A stretch of DNA of 64,000 nt from Pelagibacterales bacterium SAG-MED43 (lineage in GTDB: Bacteria; Pseudomonadota; Alphaproteobacteria; Pelagibacterales; Pelagibacteraceae), in assembly GCA_014653535.1 (NCBI GenBank), contig JACWEK010000003.1, forward strand, positions 1 to 64,000. The letters are read 5' to 3'. Both the position numbers and the translations under genes were made by a program. A model generated the notes under the pieces. It searched no databases, was not told the origin of the DNA, and worked only from the letters and a program-made list of their open reading frames with translations. Below, piece by piece: positions 42,553-50,827 of this stretch; the first letter of the stretch is position 1; each line of letters begins with the position of its first letter.

Positions 42553-43769
42553 TTTAAATCAAAAATCTTTTTACATTTATTTATTGACTCGTTTAGTTGG
42601 TCAAAATCCCCTTTTGTATTATATACTCCCACTGAAGCTCTAGCACTTGCTGGTATTTCAAGTTTATCATGAAGTATTTGACAACAATGATGACCGGCTC
42701 TTATTGCTACTCCATCTTCATCTAATATTGTGGCTATATCATGTGGATGTACACCTTCAATTGTAAAAGATAAAACTCCACCTTTGTTTTTAGGATTACC
42801 AATCAATTTTACAGAATTATTTTTTCTTAAAACTTCTTGTCCATATTCAATCAGTTCTTTTTCATGTTTTATAATATTTTCAATACCAATACCTTCTAAG
42901 AATTTAATAGATTGATCAAATGCTATTACTTGTGCAGTAGCCATTGTTCCTGCTTCATATTTATTTGGCAAATCACCATAAGTAATTCTGTCTTTCTTTA
43001 CTTCTTTAATCATTCCTCCTCCACCTTGGTATGGTGGTAATTCTTCAAGCCATTTTTTTTTACCATATAAGATCCCTAATCCTGTTGGTCCATACATTTT
43101 ATGACATGAGATCGCATAAAAATCACAATCAAGATCCTGTACATCTATCTTTAAATGAGGAGCGCCCTGACACCCATCTACTACTACTATAATCCCTTTT
43201 GAGTGAGCAAGTTCAGTTATCTCTTTAATTGGTAATATTGCTCCAGTAACATTTGATAAATGATTAACTGCTATAACCTTTGTTTTTGGTGTTATCATTT
43301 TTTCTATATTTTCAATAGGAATTTCACCTTGATCATTAATTTCCGCAAAATTAATTCTTATATTTCTTGATTTTCTTAAATAATGCCATGGCACATAATT
43401 AGAATGATGTTCCAGCTCAGTTAATAATATCTCATCCCCTTCATCCAAATATTTTTGACCTAAAGTATTTGCTACTAAGTTAAGCGCCTCTGTTGCCCCC
43501 TTTGTAAAAACAATCTCATTCTTATCTTTCGCATTTATATATTTTTGAACTGAAGACCTTGTGTTTTCATATAAATTAGTAGCAGCAACAGCTAAATAAT
43601 GAATGCTTCTTCCCACATTAGAGAACTGTTTAGTATAAAACTCATTTATTCTATCAATAACAACTTTAGGTTTTTGAGAGGAATTAGCGCTATCTAAATA
43701 AACTAAATCATTATTGTGTATTTTCTCATCAAAAATGGGAAATTCTTTTTTAATATTATCTATGTTCAT
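42549..43769 (-). CDS. sufS: Cysteine desulfurase
   Basis: 406-residue fold-type I PLP enzyme. Seen: VYLDSANSSQKP at residue 23, FTKGATEALNLVA near residue 88, LLTELEHHSNYVPW, DGCQGAPHLKIDV, PLP lysine in CDFYAISCHKMYGPTGLGILYG near residue 225 (key word SCHKMYGPTG), and catalytic cysteine in RAGHHCCQILH near residue 361. It removes sulfur from cysteine to give alanine and enzyme persulfide. The GHHCCQ variant adds a second cysteine next to the usual one. Overlaps sufD and sufU by four bases on each side. Confidence 0.95.
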   Translation of the reverse strand: MNIDNIKKEFPIFDEKIHNNDLVYLDSANSSQKPKVVIDRINEFYTKQFSNVGRSIHYLAVAATNLYENTRSSVQKYINAKDKNEIVFTKGATEALNLVANTLGQKYLDEGDEILLTELEHHSNYVPWHYLRKSRNIRINFAEINDQGEIPIENIEKMITPKTKVIAVNHLSNVTGAILPIKEITELAHSKGIIVVVDGCQGAPHLKIDVQDLDCDFYAISCHKMYGPTGLGILYGKKKWLEELPPYQGGGGMIKEVKKDRITYGDLPNKYEAGTMATAQVIAFDQSIKFLEGIGIENIIKHEKELIEYGQEVLRKNNSVKLIGNPKNKGGVLSFTIEGVHPHDIATILDEDGVAIRAGHHCCQILHDKLEIPASARASVGVYNTKGDFDQLNESINKCKKIFDLK

Positions 43770-45013
43770 TCTTTTAATCCAATCATATTTTTTACTAAAT
43801 TTTTAATTTCTAAGTCTGTAATTTTTTCAATAACATCTAATAAAAAACCATTAATCAAAAGTTCTTTTGATTGTTGGTAACTCAGTCCTCTGGACATTAA
43901 ATAAAATATTGAGTTTTCATCAAGACTTCCAGATGCAGATCCATGAGAACATTTTACATCATCCGCATATATTTCTAATTCAGGTTTAGCATTAAATTCA
44001 GAGGTTTCATCAAGTAAAATAGCTTTACTTAATTGATATCCATCAGTTTTTTGTGCTTTTGAATCTACAAATATTTTTCCCTGATAGGAAGATTTTGAAT
44101 TTTTTCCTAAAACACTTTTTATTAATTGATAACTTTTTGTATTTTCAACCAAGTGATTAATTATAGTTCTTATTTCATGATGTTGATTATCATTTAAAGA
44201 AAAAATACCATTTACAAATGTTGAAGAATATTCTCCTTTTAAATTACAGTTAATTTCATTTTTTGAAAAATTAGATCCTGAAGATAGAACAAAAGTCTCA
44301 GAAACACTATTTTTATCTTGTTCAATGTTATTATACGAATACCTGATATTTTTATTTTGCTCTTTATCAATCTTGTAATTTTTTAAAATAGCGTTTTCTT
44401 TTAAATCAAAATTATAAAAAATATTGACAAAATTACTTTCCGCTTTATCATTGGACAAGTCTATTAATCTTAAAGAACTGTTTTGCTCTAATTGAAATTC
44501 TAATTTTAAATTAATATTTCTTGATTTTATTTTATTATTTGTAGTGTGATAAACAACAAGAGGTTTTTTTAAAGAATAATCCTTTTTTACTGTAATTTTA
44601 TAGCATTTATTTCTGAAAGCATTATTCAAAGACAAAAGGGAATTGTTAATTTCAAATTCATCCACAAATTTAAAATCATCATTGATTTCTATCTTATCCT
44701 TATCTTCATAAGAAAAATCAACTTTTTCTACTCTTCCGTTTATAAAAATAATTTTATTATGCTCTAAATCTTCTACAAAAATTGAAGTATCAACTTTGTT
44801 TGGAAATGAATAATCATTATAAAAGCTTAATTCACCTATATTTTTTTTTATAATTTGGCTTAAGTCTGAGAATTTCCAATTTTCAAGTTTTCTACTTGGA
44901 AAGCCAATTTCTAAAAATTTGTTTAAATACTTCTTTTTTAATTCAACATCTTTTTTAGAAAAAGCTGAAGTTTTAACTATTTTTTCAAAGTCTGCTTTAA
45001 TCTGTTCAGTCAT
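43766..45013 (-). CDS. sufD: SufD scaffold protein
   Basis: 415 residues. The C-terminal beta-helix core is conserved: SSYQGKIFVDSKAQKTDGYQLSKAILL near residue 305 (key words YQGKIFVD and TDGYQ), AKPELEIYADDVKCSHGSASGSLDENSIFYLMSRGL (key word DDVKCSHGS) near residue 350, and a final LLINGFLLDVIEKI. The N-terminal 150 residues are divergent and lysine/asparagine-rich. SufD joins SufB and SufC in the ATP-dependent scaffold where clusters are built. Lies between sufC (0-base spacing) and sufS (4-base overlap). Confidence 0.93.
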   Translation of the reverse strand: MTEQIKADFEKIVKTSAFSKKDVELKKKYLNKFLEIGFPSRKLENWKFSDLSQIIKKNIGELSFYNDYSFPNKVDTSIFVEDLEHNKIIFINGRVEKVDFSYEDKDKIEINDDFKFVDEFEINNSLLSLNNAFRNKCYKITVKKDYSLKKPLVVYHTTNNKIKSRNINLKLEFQLEQNSSLRLIDLSNDKAESNFVNIFYNFDLKENAILKNYKIDKEQNKNIRYSYNNIEQDKNSVSETFVLSSGSNFSKNEINCNLKGEYSSTFVNGIFSLNDNQHHEIRTIINHLVENTKSYQLIKSVLGKNSKSSYQGKIFVDSKAQKTDGYQLSKAILLDETSEFNAKPELEIYADDVKCSHGSASGSLDENSIFYLMSRGLSYQQSKELLINGFLLDVIEKITDLEIKNLVKNMIGLKE

Positions 45014-45748
45014 CTAATTAAAATTTTCGTATCCTTTTTTTTCTAATTCTAATGCTAACTCAGGTCCACCAGATTTAATTATTTTTCCATTCATTAAGAC
45101 ATGAACAAAATCTGGTTTTATATAGTCTAATAATCTTTGATAGTGAGTGATTATTAAAAAAGAATTATCTTTACTTCTCAATGTGTTAACACCTTCAGAT
45201 ACAACCTTTAAAGCATCAATATCTAGCCCTGAATCAGTTTCATCTAAAATAGATAATTTAGGTGATAACATCGACATTTGTAAAATTTCATTTTTCTTTT
45301 TTTCACCCCCAGAAAAACCTACATTTAATTGTCTATTTAATTTTTCATCGTCAAATTTTAATTTTTTGGCTTTTTCTTTAACGAGTTTCAAAAATTCAAT
45401 GGCATCTAGCTCTTTTTCTCCTTTAGCTTTTCTTATTGCGTTCAAAGAGGTTTTAAGAAAAATATTAGTGTTTACTCCCGGAATTTCCAGCGGATATTGA
45501 AAAGCTAAGAATATTCCTTTATGAGCTCTTTCCTCTGTTTCAAGATCAAGCAAATTTTTGTTTTCAAATAGAACTTCCCCAGAAATCTCATAACCTTTTT
45601 TGCCTGATAAAATATTTGATAATGTGCTTTTACCCGAACCATTTGGACCCATTATGGCATGTACTTCTCCAGGATTAATATTTAGAGAAAATCCTTTTAG
45701 AATAGATTTATTATCTATGTTTGCGTTTAAATTGTTTATTTTAAGCAT
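45014..45748 (-). CDS. sufC: SufC ATPase
   Basis: 244 residues. ABC-type ATPase with Walker A MGPNGSGKSTLSNILSG at residue 34, Q-loop LAFQYPLEIPG near residue 82, signature VGFSGGEKKKNEILQM near residue 148, Walker B PKLSILDETDSGLDIDAL near residue 168 (ETDSGLD in place of the usual DEPTSGLD is SufC-specific), and ITHYQRLLDYI. It energises the SufBCD scaffold. Its ATG overlaps the sufB stop by one base. Confidence 0.95.
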   Translation of the reverse strand: MLKINNLNANIDNKSILKGFSLNINPGEVHAIMGPNGSGKSTLSNILSGKKGYEISGEVLFENKNLLDLETEERAHKGIFLAFQYPLEIPGVNTNIFLKTSLNAIRKAKGEKELDAIEFLKLVKEKAKKLKFDDEKLNRQLNVGFSGGEKKKNEILQMSMLSPKLSILDETDSGLDIDALKVVSEGVNTLRSKDNSFLIITHYQRLLDYIKPDFVHVLMNGKIIKSGGPELALELEKKGYENFN

Positions 45749-47190
45749 TAACCTACGCTTCCTTCTAAACTAATACCTACGAGTTTTTGAGCCTCAACTG
45801 CAAATTCCATCGGTAATTGTTGAAGTACTTCTTTACAAAATCCATTAACAATTAATCCTACTGCTTCCTCCGGATTTAATCCTCTTTGTTGACAATAATG
45901 TAACTGTTCTTCACTTATTTTTGAAGTAGTGGCCTCATGAGCAATATTTGAGTCAAAATTTTTGTTTTTAATATATGGAACTGTATGAGCTCCACATTTA
46001 TTTCCCATTAATAAAGAATCACATTGAGTATAATTACTAGAATTTTTTGCTTTTGAGTTAATATCTACTAACCCTCTATAGGTCATATCAGAAAATCCTG
46101 CGCTTATTCCTTTTGAAATTATCTTGCTTTTTGTATTTTTTCCTAAATGAATCATTTTGGTTCCTGTATCTGCTTTTTGATGATTATTAGTAATAGCAAT
46201 AGAATAAAACTCTCCTATTGAATTATCACCTTTTAATATACAGCTAGGATATTTCCAAGTTATAGCTGAACCAGTTTCCACTTGAGTCCAAGAAATTTTT
46301 GAATTCTTACCCTTACACAAGCCTCTTTTAGTTACAAAATTATAAATTCCTCCTTTACCATTTTCATCGCCTGGATACCAATTTTGTACTGTTGAATATT
46401 TTATTTCAGCGTCATCAAGAGCAATTAATTCCACATTAGCTGCATGTAATTGATTTTCATCTCTCATTGGGGCAGTACAGCCTTCGAGATAACTCACATA
46501 ACTACCCTTATCAGCTATAATTAAAGTTCTTTCAAATTGTCCTGTCTCAGATGCATTAATTCTAAAATAAGTTGATAGTTCCATAGGACATTTAATTCCT
46601 TCGGGAATATAAACAAACGATCCGTCGGTAAATACTGCTGAATTTAAAGTTGCAAAAAAATGGTCTGTAGTTGGTATAACTGTTCCTAAATATTTTTTAA
46701 CTAAATCAGGATGTTTTTGAATAGCTTCAGACATTGAGCAAAAAATTATTCCTTGTTTAGTCAATTCATCTTTAAATGTTGTTGCAACTGAAACGGAATC
46801 GAAAACAGCATCGACTGCGATACCATTTAATCTTGCTTGTTCTTGTAAAGGAATACCAAGTTTTTTATATGTCTCTAAAAGTTTAGGATCGAGCTCGTCA
46901 AGACTCTTAGGTTTATCTTGCATACTCTTAGGAGCCGAATAATAGTATAAATCTTGATAATTTATTTTTGGATATTTTGGTTTTTGCCAATTTGGCTCTT
47001 TCAATTGTTTAAATCTTTCAAATGCTTTTAACCTAAAATCTAACATCCATTTTGGTTCTTTTTTAATATTTGAAATAAACTTAATAACATCTTCATTTAA
47101 ACCTTTGGGCGCTCTGATATTTTCAATATCAGTTGAGAATCCATATTTATAATCTTTTAATTTTTCTATATCTTTTTCTCTTGTATCCAT
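45748..47190 (-). CDS. sufB: SufB scaffold protein
   Basis: 480 residues, full length. Seen: [21 protein letters not shown] near residue 200 (key word [15 protein letters not shown]), [29 protein letters not shown]-like [28 protein letters not shown] near residue 290, and [25 protein letters not shown] near the C-terminus (key word [10 protein letters not shown]), including the cluster-site cysteines and glutamates. First structural gene after the Rrf2 regulator, two bases apart, so the whole SUF set is one operon. Confidence 0.96.
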   Translation of the reverse strand: MDTREKDIEKLKDYKYGFSTDIENIRAPKGLNEDVIKFISNIKKEPKWMLDFRLKAFERFKQLKEPNWQKPKYPKINYQDLYYYSAPKSMQDKPKSLDELDPKLLETYKKLGIPLQEQARLNGIAVDAVFDSVSVATTFKDELTKQGIIFCSMSEAIQKHPDLVKKYLGTVIPTTDHFFATLNSAVFTDGSFVYIPEGIKCPMELSTYFRINASETGQFERTLIIADKGSYVSYLEGCTAPMRDENQLHAANVELIALDDAEIKYSTVQNWYPGDENGKGGIYNFVTKRGLCKGKNSKISWTQVETGSAITWKYPSCILKGDNSIGEFYSIAITNNHQKADTGTKMIHLGKNTKSKIISKGISAGFSDMTYRGLVDINSKAKNSSNYTQCDSLLMGNKCGAHTVPYIKNKNFDSNIAHEATTSKISEEQLHYCQQRGLNPEEAVGLIVNGFCKEVLQQLPMEFAVEAQKLVGISLEGSVG

Positions 47191-47192
47191 TT

Positions 47193-47618
47193 TTAAACTC
47201 TTCTATCAGAATTATCTTTAACTAAATCTTCCAAACTTTTTTCACTAAAAAAATTATTAATATGATTTTCAAGCTCATCCCAAAGATTATGAGTAAGGCA
47301 TTTTACTGGTTTACCATTACATCCTTTTTTTGAGTCTTTTTTACACTGAACAGTTTTTACTTTTTCATCTACTGCATCAAAGATATTTGTAAGCTTTATT
47401 TCCTTAGCCTTCTTATTTAGAACATACCCCCCTTGTGTCCCTCTAACACTTTGCACTATTTCTTTTTTTCTGAGTTTTGAGAAAATTTGCTCTAAATAAT
47501 CTAAGGAAATACCTTGTCTTAATGAGATGTCTCTAAGTGAAACTGGATTGATATTATCAAATCTTGCCAAGTCCACTAAAGCCATTACCGCATATCTTCC
47601 TCTAGATGTTAGTTTCAT
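47193..47618 (-). CDS. Rrf2-family Fe-S cluster-sensing regulator (IscR/SufR-like)
   Basis: 141 residues. Winged-helix part: [18 protein letters not shown] at the start, [25 protein letters not shown] near residue 27 (recognition helix, key word [10 protein letters not shown]), [14 protein letters not shown]. Three cysteines at 92, 100 and 107 and a histidine at 110 match the [2Fe-2S] site of IscR. It should repress the operon when clusters are plentiful. Leads the SUF operon and has an IscR-type palindrome over its own promoter, pointing to autoregulation. Confidence 0.92.
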   Translation of the reverse strand: MKLTSRGRYAVMALVDLARFDNINPVSLRDISLRQGISLDYLEQIFSKLRKKEIVQSVRGTQGGYVLNKKAKEIKLTNIFDAVDEKVKTVQCKKDSKKGCNGKPVKCLTHNLWDELENHINNFFSEKSLEDLVKDNSDRRV

Positions 47619-47637
47619 AAACCTATATTTTACAGGG

Positions 47638-47665
47638 TATATATAAACCTGACTGATATAGTCAA
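47638..47665 (-). promoter_or_regulatory. SUF operon promoter with IscR-type operator
   Basis: Reading the minus strand: -35 TTGACT (47665-47660), 16-base spacer, -10 TATATA (47643-47638). The -35 overlaps a palindrome TGACT-ATATC-AGTCA (47664-47650), set in the wider sequence ACTTGACTATATCAGTCAGG, which matches the type 1 IscR box (ATASYYGACTRWWWYAGTCRRSTAT) as I remember it. The start codon of the regulator follows at 47618. This is the best promoter/operator call in the window. Confidence 0.7.
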
Positions 47666-47751
47666 GTATCTAAGTCAAAAAAAAATTAACAATTTGTCAC
47701 GCAGTTATGATAAACCTAATTTTTTTTTGAGAATAGTAATCAGTTACAATT

Positions 47752-48408
47752 ATGGATAACAAAATTTCAGAAATTTTTATACCTGGTCCTGCTGGGAGGC
47801 TAGAAGCAAAATATTATAAAAGTAAAAAAAATACATCTCCCGTCGCATTAGTTTTGCAGCCTCATCCTCAATATGGTGGAACTATGAATAATAAAGTAGT
47901 TGTAGAAACTTTTAAAACATTTATGGAAAGTGACTTTTCAGTTTGTAGAGTTAATTTTAGGGGTGTTGGTAAAAGTGATGGCGAATTTGATAATGGTCAA
48001 GGTGAATTAGCTGATGCAGCGGCAGCTTTAGACTGGCTTGAAAGAGAAAATTTTGATAATTCACAATGTTGGGTTTCAGGCTTTTCTTTTGGTTCTTTAA
48101 TTGCAATGCAATTATTAATGCGGCGACCTGAAATAAATAGATTTATTGCTATTTCGCCCCAACCAAATGTTTATGATTTTTCATTTCTATCACCATGCCC
48201 TACTTCTGGAACAGTAATATATGGAAAAAAAGATGAGTTAGTACCTTCAGAATATATATCAGAATTAGATAAAAGATTAAGTGCTCAGAAAGGAATAAAA
48301 GTAGAATTTCAATCAGTGCCAGATGCAAATCATTTTTTCTCAAAAAATGAAGATCAATTAGTTAAACATTTAGATACATATATTAAAAAAGAAACTGCTC
48401 TTTACTAA
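47752..48408 (+). CDS. Alpha/beta hydrolase
   Basis: 218 residues of the alpha/beta-hydrolase fold. Seen: LQPHPQYGGTMNNKVV near residue 36, VNFRGVGKSDGEFDNGQGE near residue 64, nucleophile elbow GFSFGSLIA near residue 105 (GxSxG), acid region YGKKDELVPSEY near residue 158, and catalytic histidine in PDANHFFSK near residue 190. The layout is that of the CocE/NonD-like dienelactone-type hydrolases often labelled OsmC-neighbour or 'alpha/beta hydrolase YsgA-like'. Substrate unknown. Divergent from the SUF operon; its end overlaps anmK by four bases (CTAA). Confidence 0.85.
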   Translation: MDNKISEIFIPGPAGRLEAKYYKSKKNTSPVALVLQPHPQYGGTMNNKVVVETFKTFMESDFSVCRVNFRGVGKSDGEFDNGQGELADAAAALDWLERENFDNSQCWVSGFSFGSLIAMQLLMRRPEINRFIAISPQPNVYDFSFLSPCPTSGTVIYGKKDELVPSEYISELDKRLSAQKGIKVEFQSVPDANHFFSKNEDQLVKHLDTYIKKETALY

Positions 48409-49550
48409 AAATTTTTATTAATTTGACCACCTAAAGATTGCTTCAAACATCTTGTTGTATTGGGAAATGAAATTGGCAAATTTAAAAAACGTCTTACTGC
48501 AAGATACGCAAACGCTTGGGACTCTACAAAGTCTCCGTTAAGTTTAAATTTATCGATATCCGTTAAGATTAACTTTTTATTATTCATATATTGATTAATT
48601 TTCTTTATTAAAGTTTTATTTTTTCTACCACCACCACAAATTATTAAATTTTGGATATCAGTATTATTAATCTTATTAATCTTTTTCAGACCTTCTGAAA
48701 TTAGATAGGCTGTAAATTCAGTCAAAGTTGCACACCCATCTTCAAAACTTAACCCTTTTGCAAACGATATATCAAAATCATTTGTATCCATTGACTCATT
48801 AATTGATGATATTTCAAAATTATCTTTTGCTTGATTTAAAAATAATTCATTAATTTTACCTGATAACGCTATAGCTCCTTTGTTATCAAATTTTTTATTA
48901 CTGTTTATTCTCATCCATTCATTTATTAAACAATTTCCAGGTGCTATATCATAAGCATGAATATCATTCTCTATTTTTTCTGTTTTTAAAATAGTAGTAA
49001 CATTAGTTATGCCTCCAATATTTATGATGTTGATTGGAAAGCTAAGTCTAAAATTTTTTTTTAATTTCTTTGAAATTAAGTAATGAAATACTGGAGTTAG
49101 TGGTGCACCTTGACCACCATTATCTAAATCTTGTTGTCTAAATTTATTTATGACAATACACTTGATTAATTGAGATAAAAGATTTCCATCTACAATTTGT
49201 CTAGAAATTTTATCTTTAACATTATGATATATTGTTTGACCATGTATACCTATTAAGTTTGGTTTAATGCCCTCTTTATCAATAAATTTTTTTATAATAT
49301 TGGCATTAAAAAGTGTAAATTTTTTCTCAATTTCACTAACTATTGATAATTTTTTTTTCAAATCTTCTGAATTTCTAATATTTTCTCTTAATCGGATTAA
49401 GTCTTTAAATAATTGATCATCAAATTGATAATATTTATCAGATATTTCAGCATAATAATCGTGTCCATCAGTTTTAATCAAAGATAAATCTACCCCATCC
49501 ATTGAAGTTCCACTCATTAAGCCTAAAGCAGTAAATATCTTTTTTTTCAT
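48405..49550 (-). CDS. anmK: Anhydro-N-acetylmuramic acid kinase
   Basis: 381 residues. Opens ALGLMSGTSMDGVDLSLIKTDG (residues 8-29; key word GLMSGTSMDGVD), the ATP/phosphate loop of the family; also GIHGQTIYHN near residue 98, GGQGAPLTPVFHYLI near residue 145, NIGGITNVT near residue 178, DIAPGNCLINEW and ICGGGRKNKTLI near residue 305. It recycles 1,6-anhydroMurNAc from peptidoglycan to MurNAc-6-phosphate. Divergent from tyrS, about 47 bases between starts. Confidence 0.95.
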   Translation of the reverse strand: MKKKIFTALGLMSGTSMDGVDLSLIKTDGHDYYAEISDKYYQFDDQLFKDLIRLRENIRNSEDLKKKLSIVSEIEKKFTLFNANIIKKFIDKEGIKPNLIGIHGQTIYHNVKDKISRQIVDGNLLSQLIKCIVINKFRQQDLDNGGQGAPLTPVFHYLISKKLKKNFRLSFPINIINIGGITNVTTILKTEKIENDIHAYDIAPGNCLINEWMRINSNKKFDNKGAIALSGKINELFLNQAKDNFEISSINESMDTNDFDISFAKGLSFEDGCATLTEFTAYLISEGLKKINKINNTDIQNLIICGGGRKNKTLIKKINQYMNNKKLILTDIDKFKLNGDFVESQAFAYLAVRRFLNLPISFPNTTRCLKQSLGGQINKNF

Positions 49551-49597
49551 ATTTATTTTTTTTTAGAAAAATTTGTATATTGTAGAAGTATAAACTT

Positions 49598-50827
49598 ATG
49601 AACAAATTTTTAAAAGAATTTAAAGATAGAGGTTTTTTCTATCAAAGTACCAGTGAAAATGAATTATCAAATTTATTGGATAAAGAAAAAATTAACGCTT
49701 ATATAGGATTTGATTGCACAGCTGAAAGTCTACATGTAGGCAGTCTTCTTCAAATAATGTGTTTAAGATTGCTCCAAAAACATGGGCATAGACCTATTGT
49801 ACTATTAGGTGGTGGAACAACTAGAATTGGTGATCCTTCTGGAAAAGATAAAACAAGGAAAATTTTAAGTGAAAAAGAAATCAATAAAAATGCCAAGAAT
49901 ATAGAAAAACTATTAAAAAATTTTTTAGATATTAAAAATTCAAAAATAAAACCAGTTTTTGTAAATAATTATTCGTGGCTTAAAGGTTTGAATTATATTT
50001 CCTTTTTAAGAGATATAGGAAAGCATTTTACAATCAATAAGATGCTAAGTTTTGATAGTGTCAAAACTCGATTAGAAAGAGAGCAGTCTTTAAGTTATAT
50101 GGAATTTAATTATATGATTCTTCAAGCTTTTGATTTTTTAGAATTGAATAAAAAGAAAAATTGTAAACTTCAAATTGGTGGTTCTGATCAATGGGGTAAT
50201 ATTGTTAATGGTGTCGATCTAATAAAAAGATATTCTAATAAAGAAGTTTATGGTTTAACAACACCTTTGATTACATTAGCTTCTGGAGCAAAGATGGGAA
50301 AAACTGAAACTGGAGCAATATGGCTAGATAAAAAAATTTTATCTCCATATGATTATTGGCAATTTTGGAGAAATACAGATGATAGAGATGTTGTAAAATT
50401 TTTAAAAGTTTTTACTGATCTTGAAATAAACGAAATTAATGAATTACAAAGTCAAAATATAAATAAATTGAAAATTTTACTAGCGAATAAGGCTACTTCG
50501 ATGCTTCATGGTAAAAAAGCTGCTCAAAATTCTGAGCAAGCTGCTAAAGAAGCTTTCTCAGGTAATACTCTCAGCTCTAATTTACCAACAGTTAAGATTA
50601 AATCAAAAGATTTTGATAAACAGATTAATATTATAGATTTAATAATTTTATCTAAATTAGAAAACTCTAAAAGTGAAATAAGAAGATTATTAAAAGGTAA
50701 GGCTATTAAAATAAATGATCAGCTCATTAATGATGAAAAATTAATTGTTAATAATCAATTTTTTGCTGAAAATTACTTAAAACTTTCTATTGGAAAAAAA
50801 AGGCATATCAAAATTGAAATTATTTAA
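49598..50827 (+). CDS. tyrS: Tyrosyl-tRNA synthetase
   Basis: 409 residues, TyrRS-S type. Seen: YIGFDCTAESLHVGSLLQIMCL near residue 36 (HVGS as the HIGH motif), GGGTTRIGDPSGKDKTR near residue 72, QIGGSDQWGNIVNG near residue 190, KMSKS counterpart KMGKTETGAIWL near residue 230, and a C-terminal S4 RNA-binding domain starting near KSEIRRLLKGKAIKIND. It charges tRNA(Tyr). Ends in a four-base tail overlap with the AsmA-like gene (TTAA). Confidence 0.96.
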   Translation: MNKFLKEFKDRGFFYQSTSENELSNLLDKEKINAYIGFDCTAESLHVGSLLQIMCLRLLQKHGHRPIVLLGGGTTRIGDPSGKDKTRKILSEKEINKNAKNIEKLLKNFLDIKNSKIKPVFVNNYSWLKGLNYISFLRDIGKHFTINKMLSFDSVKTRLEREQSLSYMEFNYMILQAFDFLELNKKKNCKLQIGGSDQWGNIVNGVDLIKRYSNKEVYGLTTPLITLASGAKMGKTETGAIWLDKKILSPYDYWQFWRNTDDRDVVKFLKVFTDLEINEINELQSQNINKLKILLANKATSMLHGKKAAQNSEQAAKEAFSGNTLSSNLPTVKIKSKDFDKQINIIDLIILSKLENSKSEIRRLLKGKAIKINDQLINDEKLIVNNQFFAENYLKLSIGKKRHIKIEII

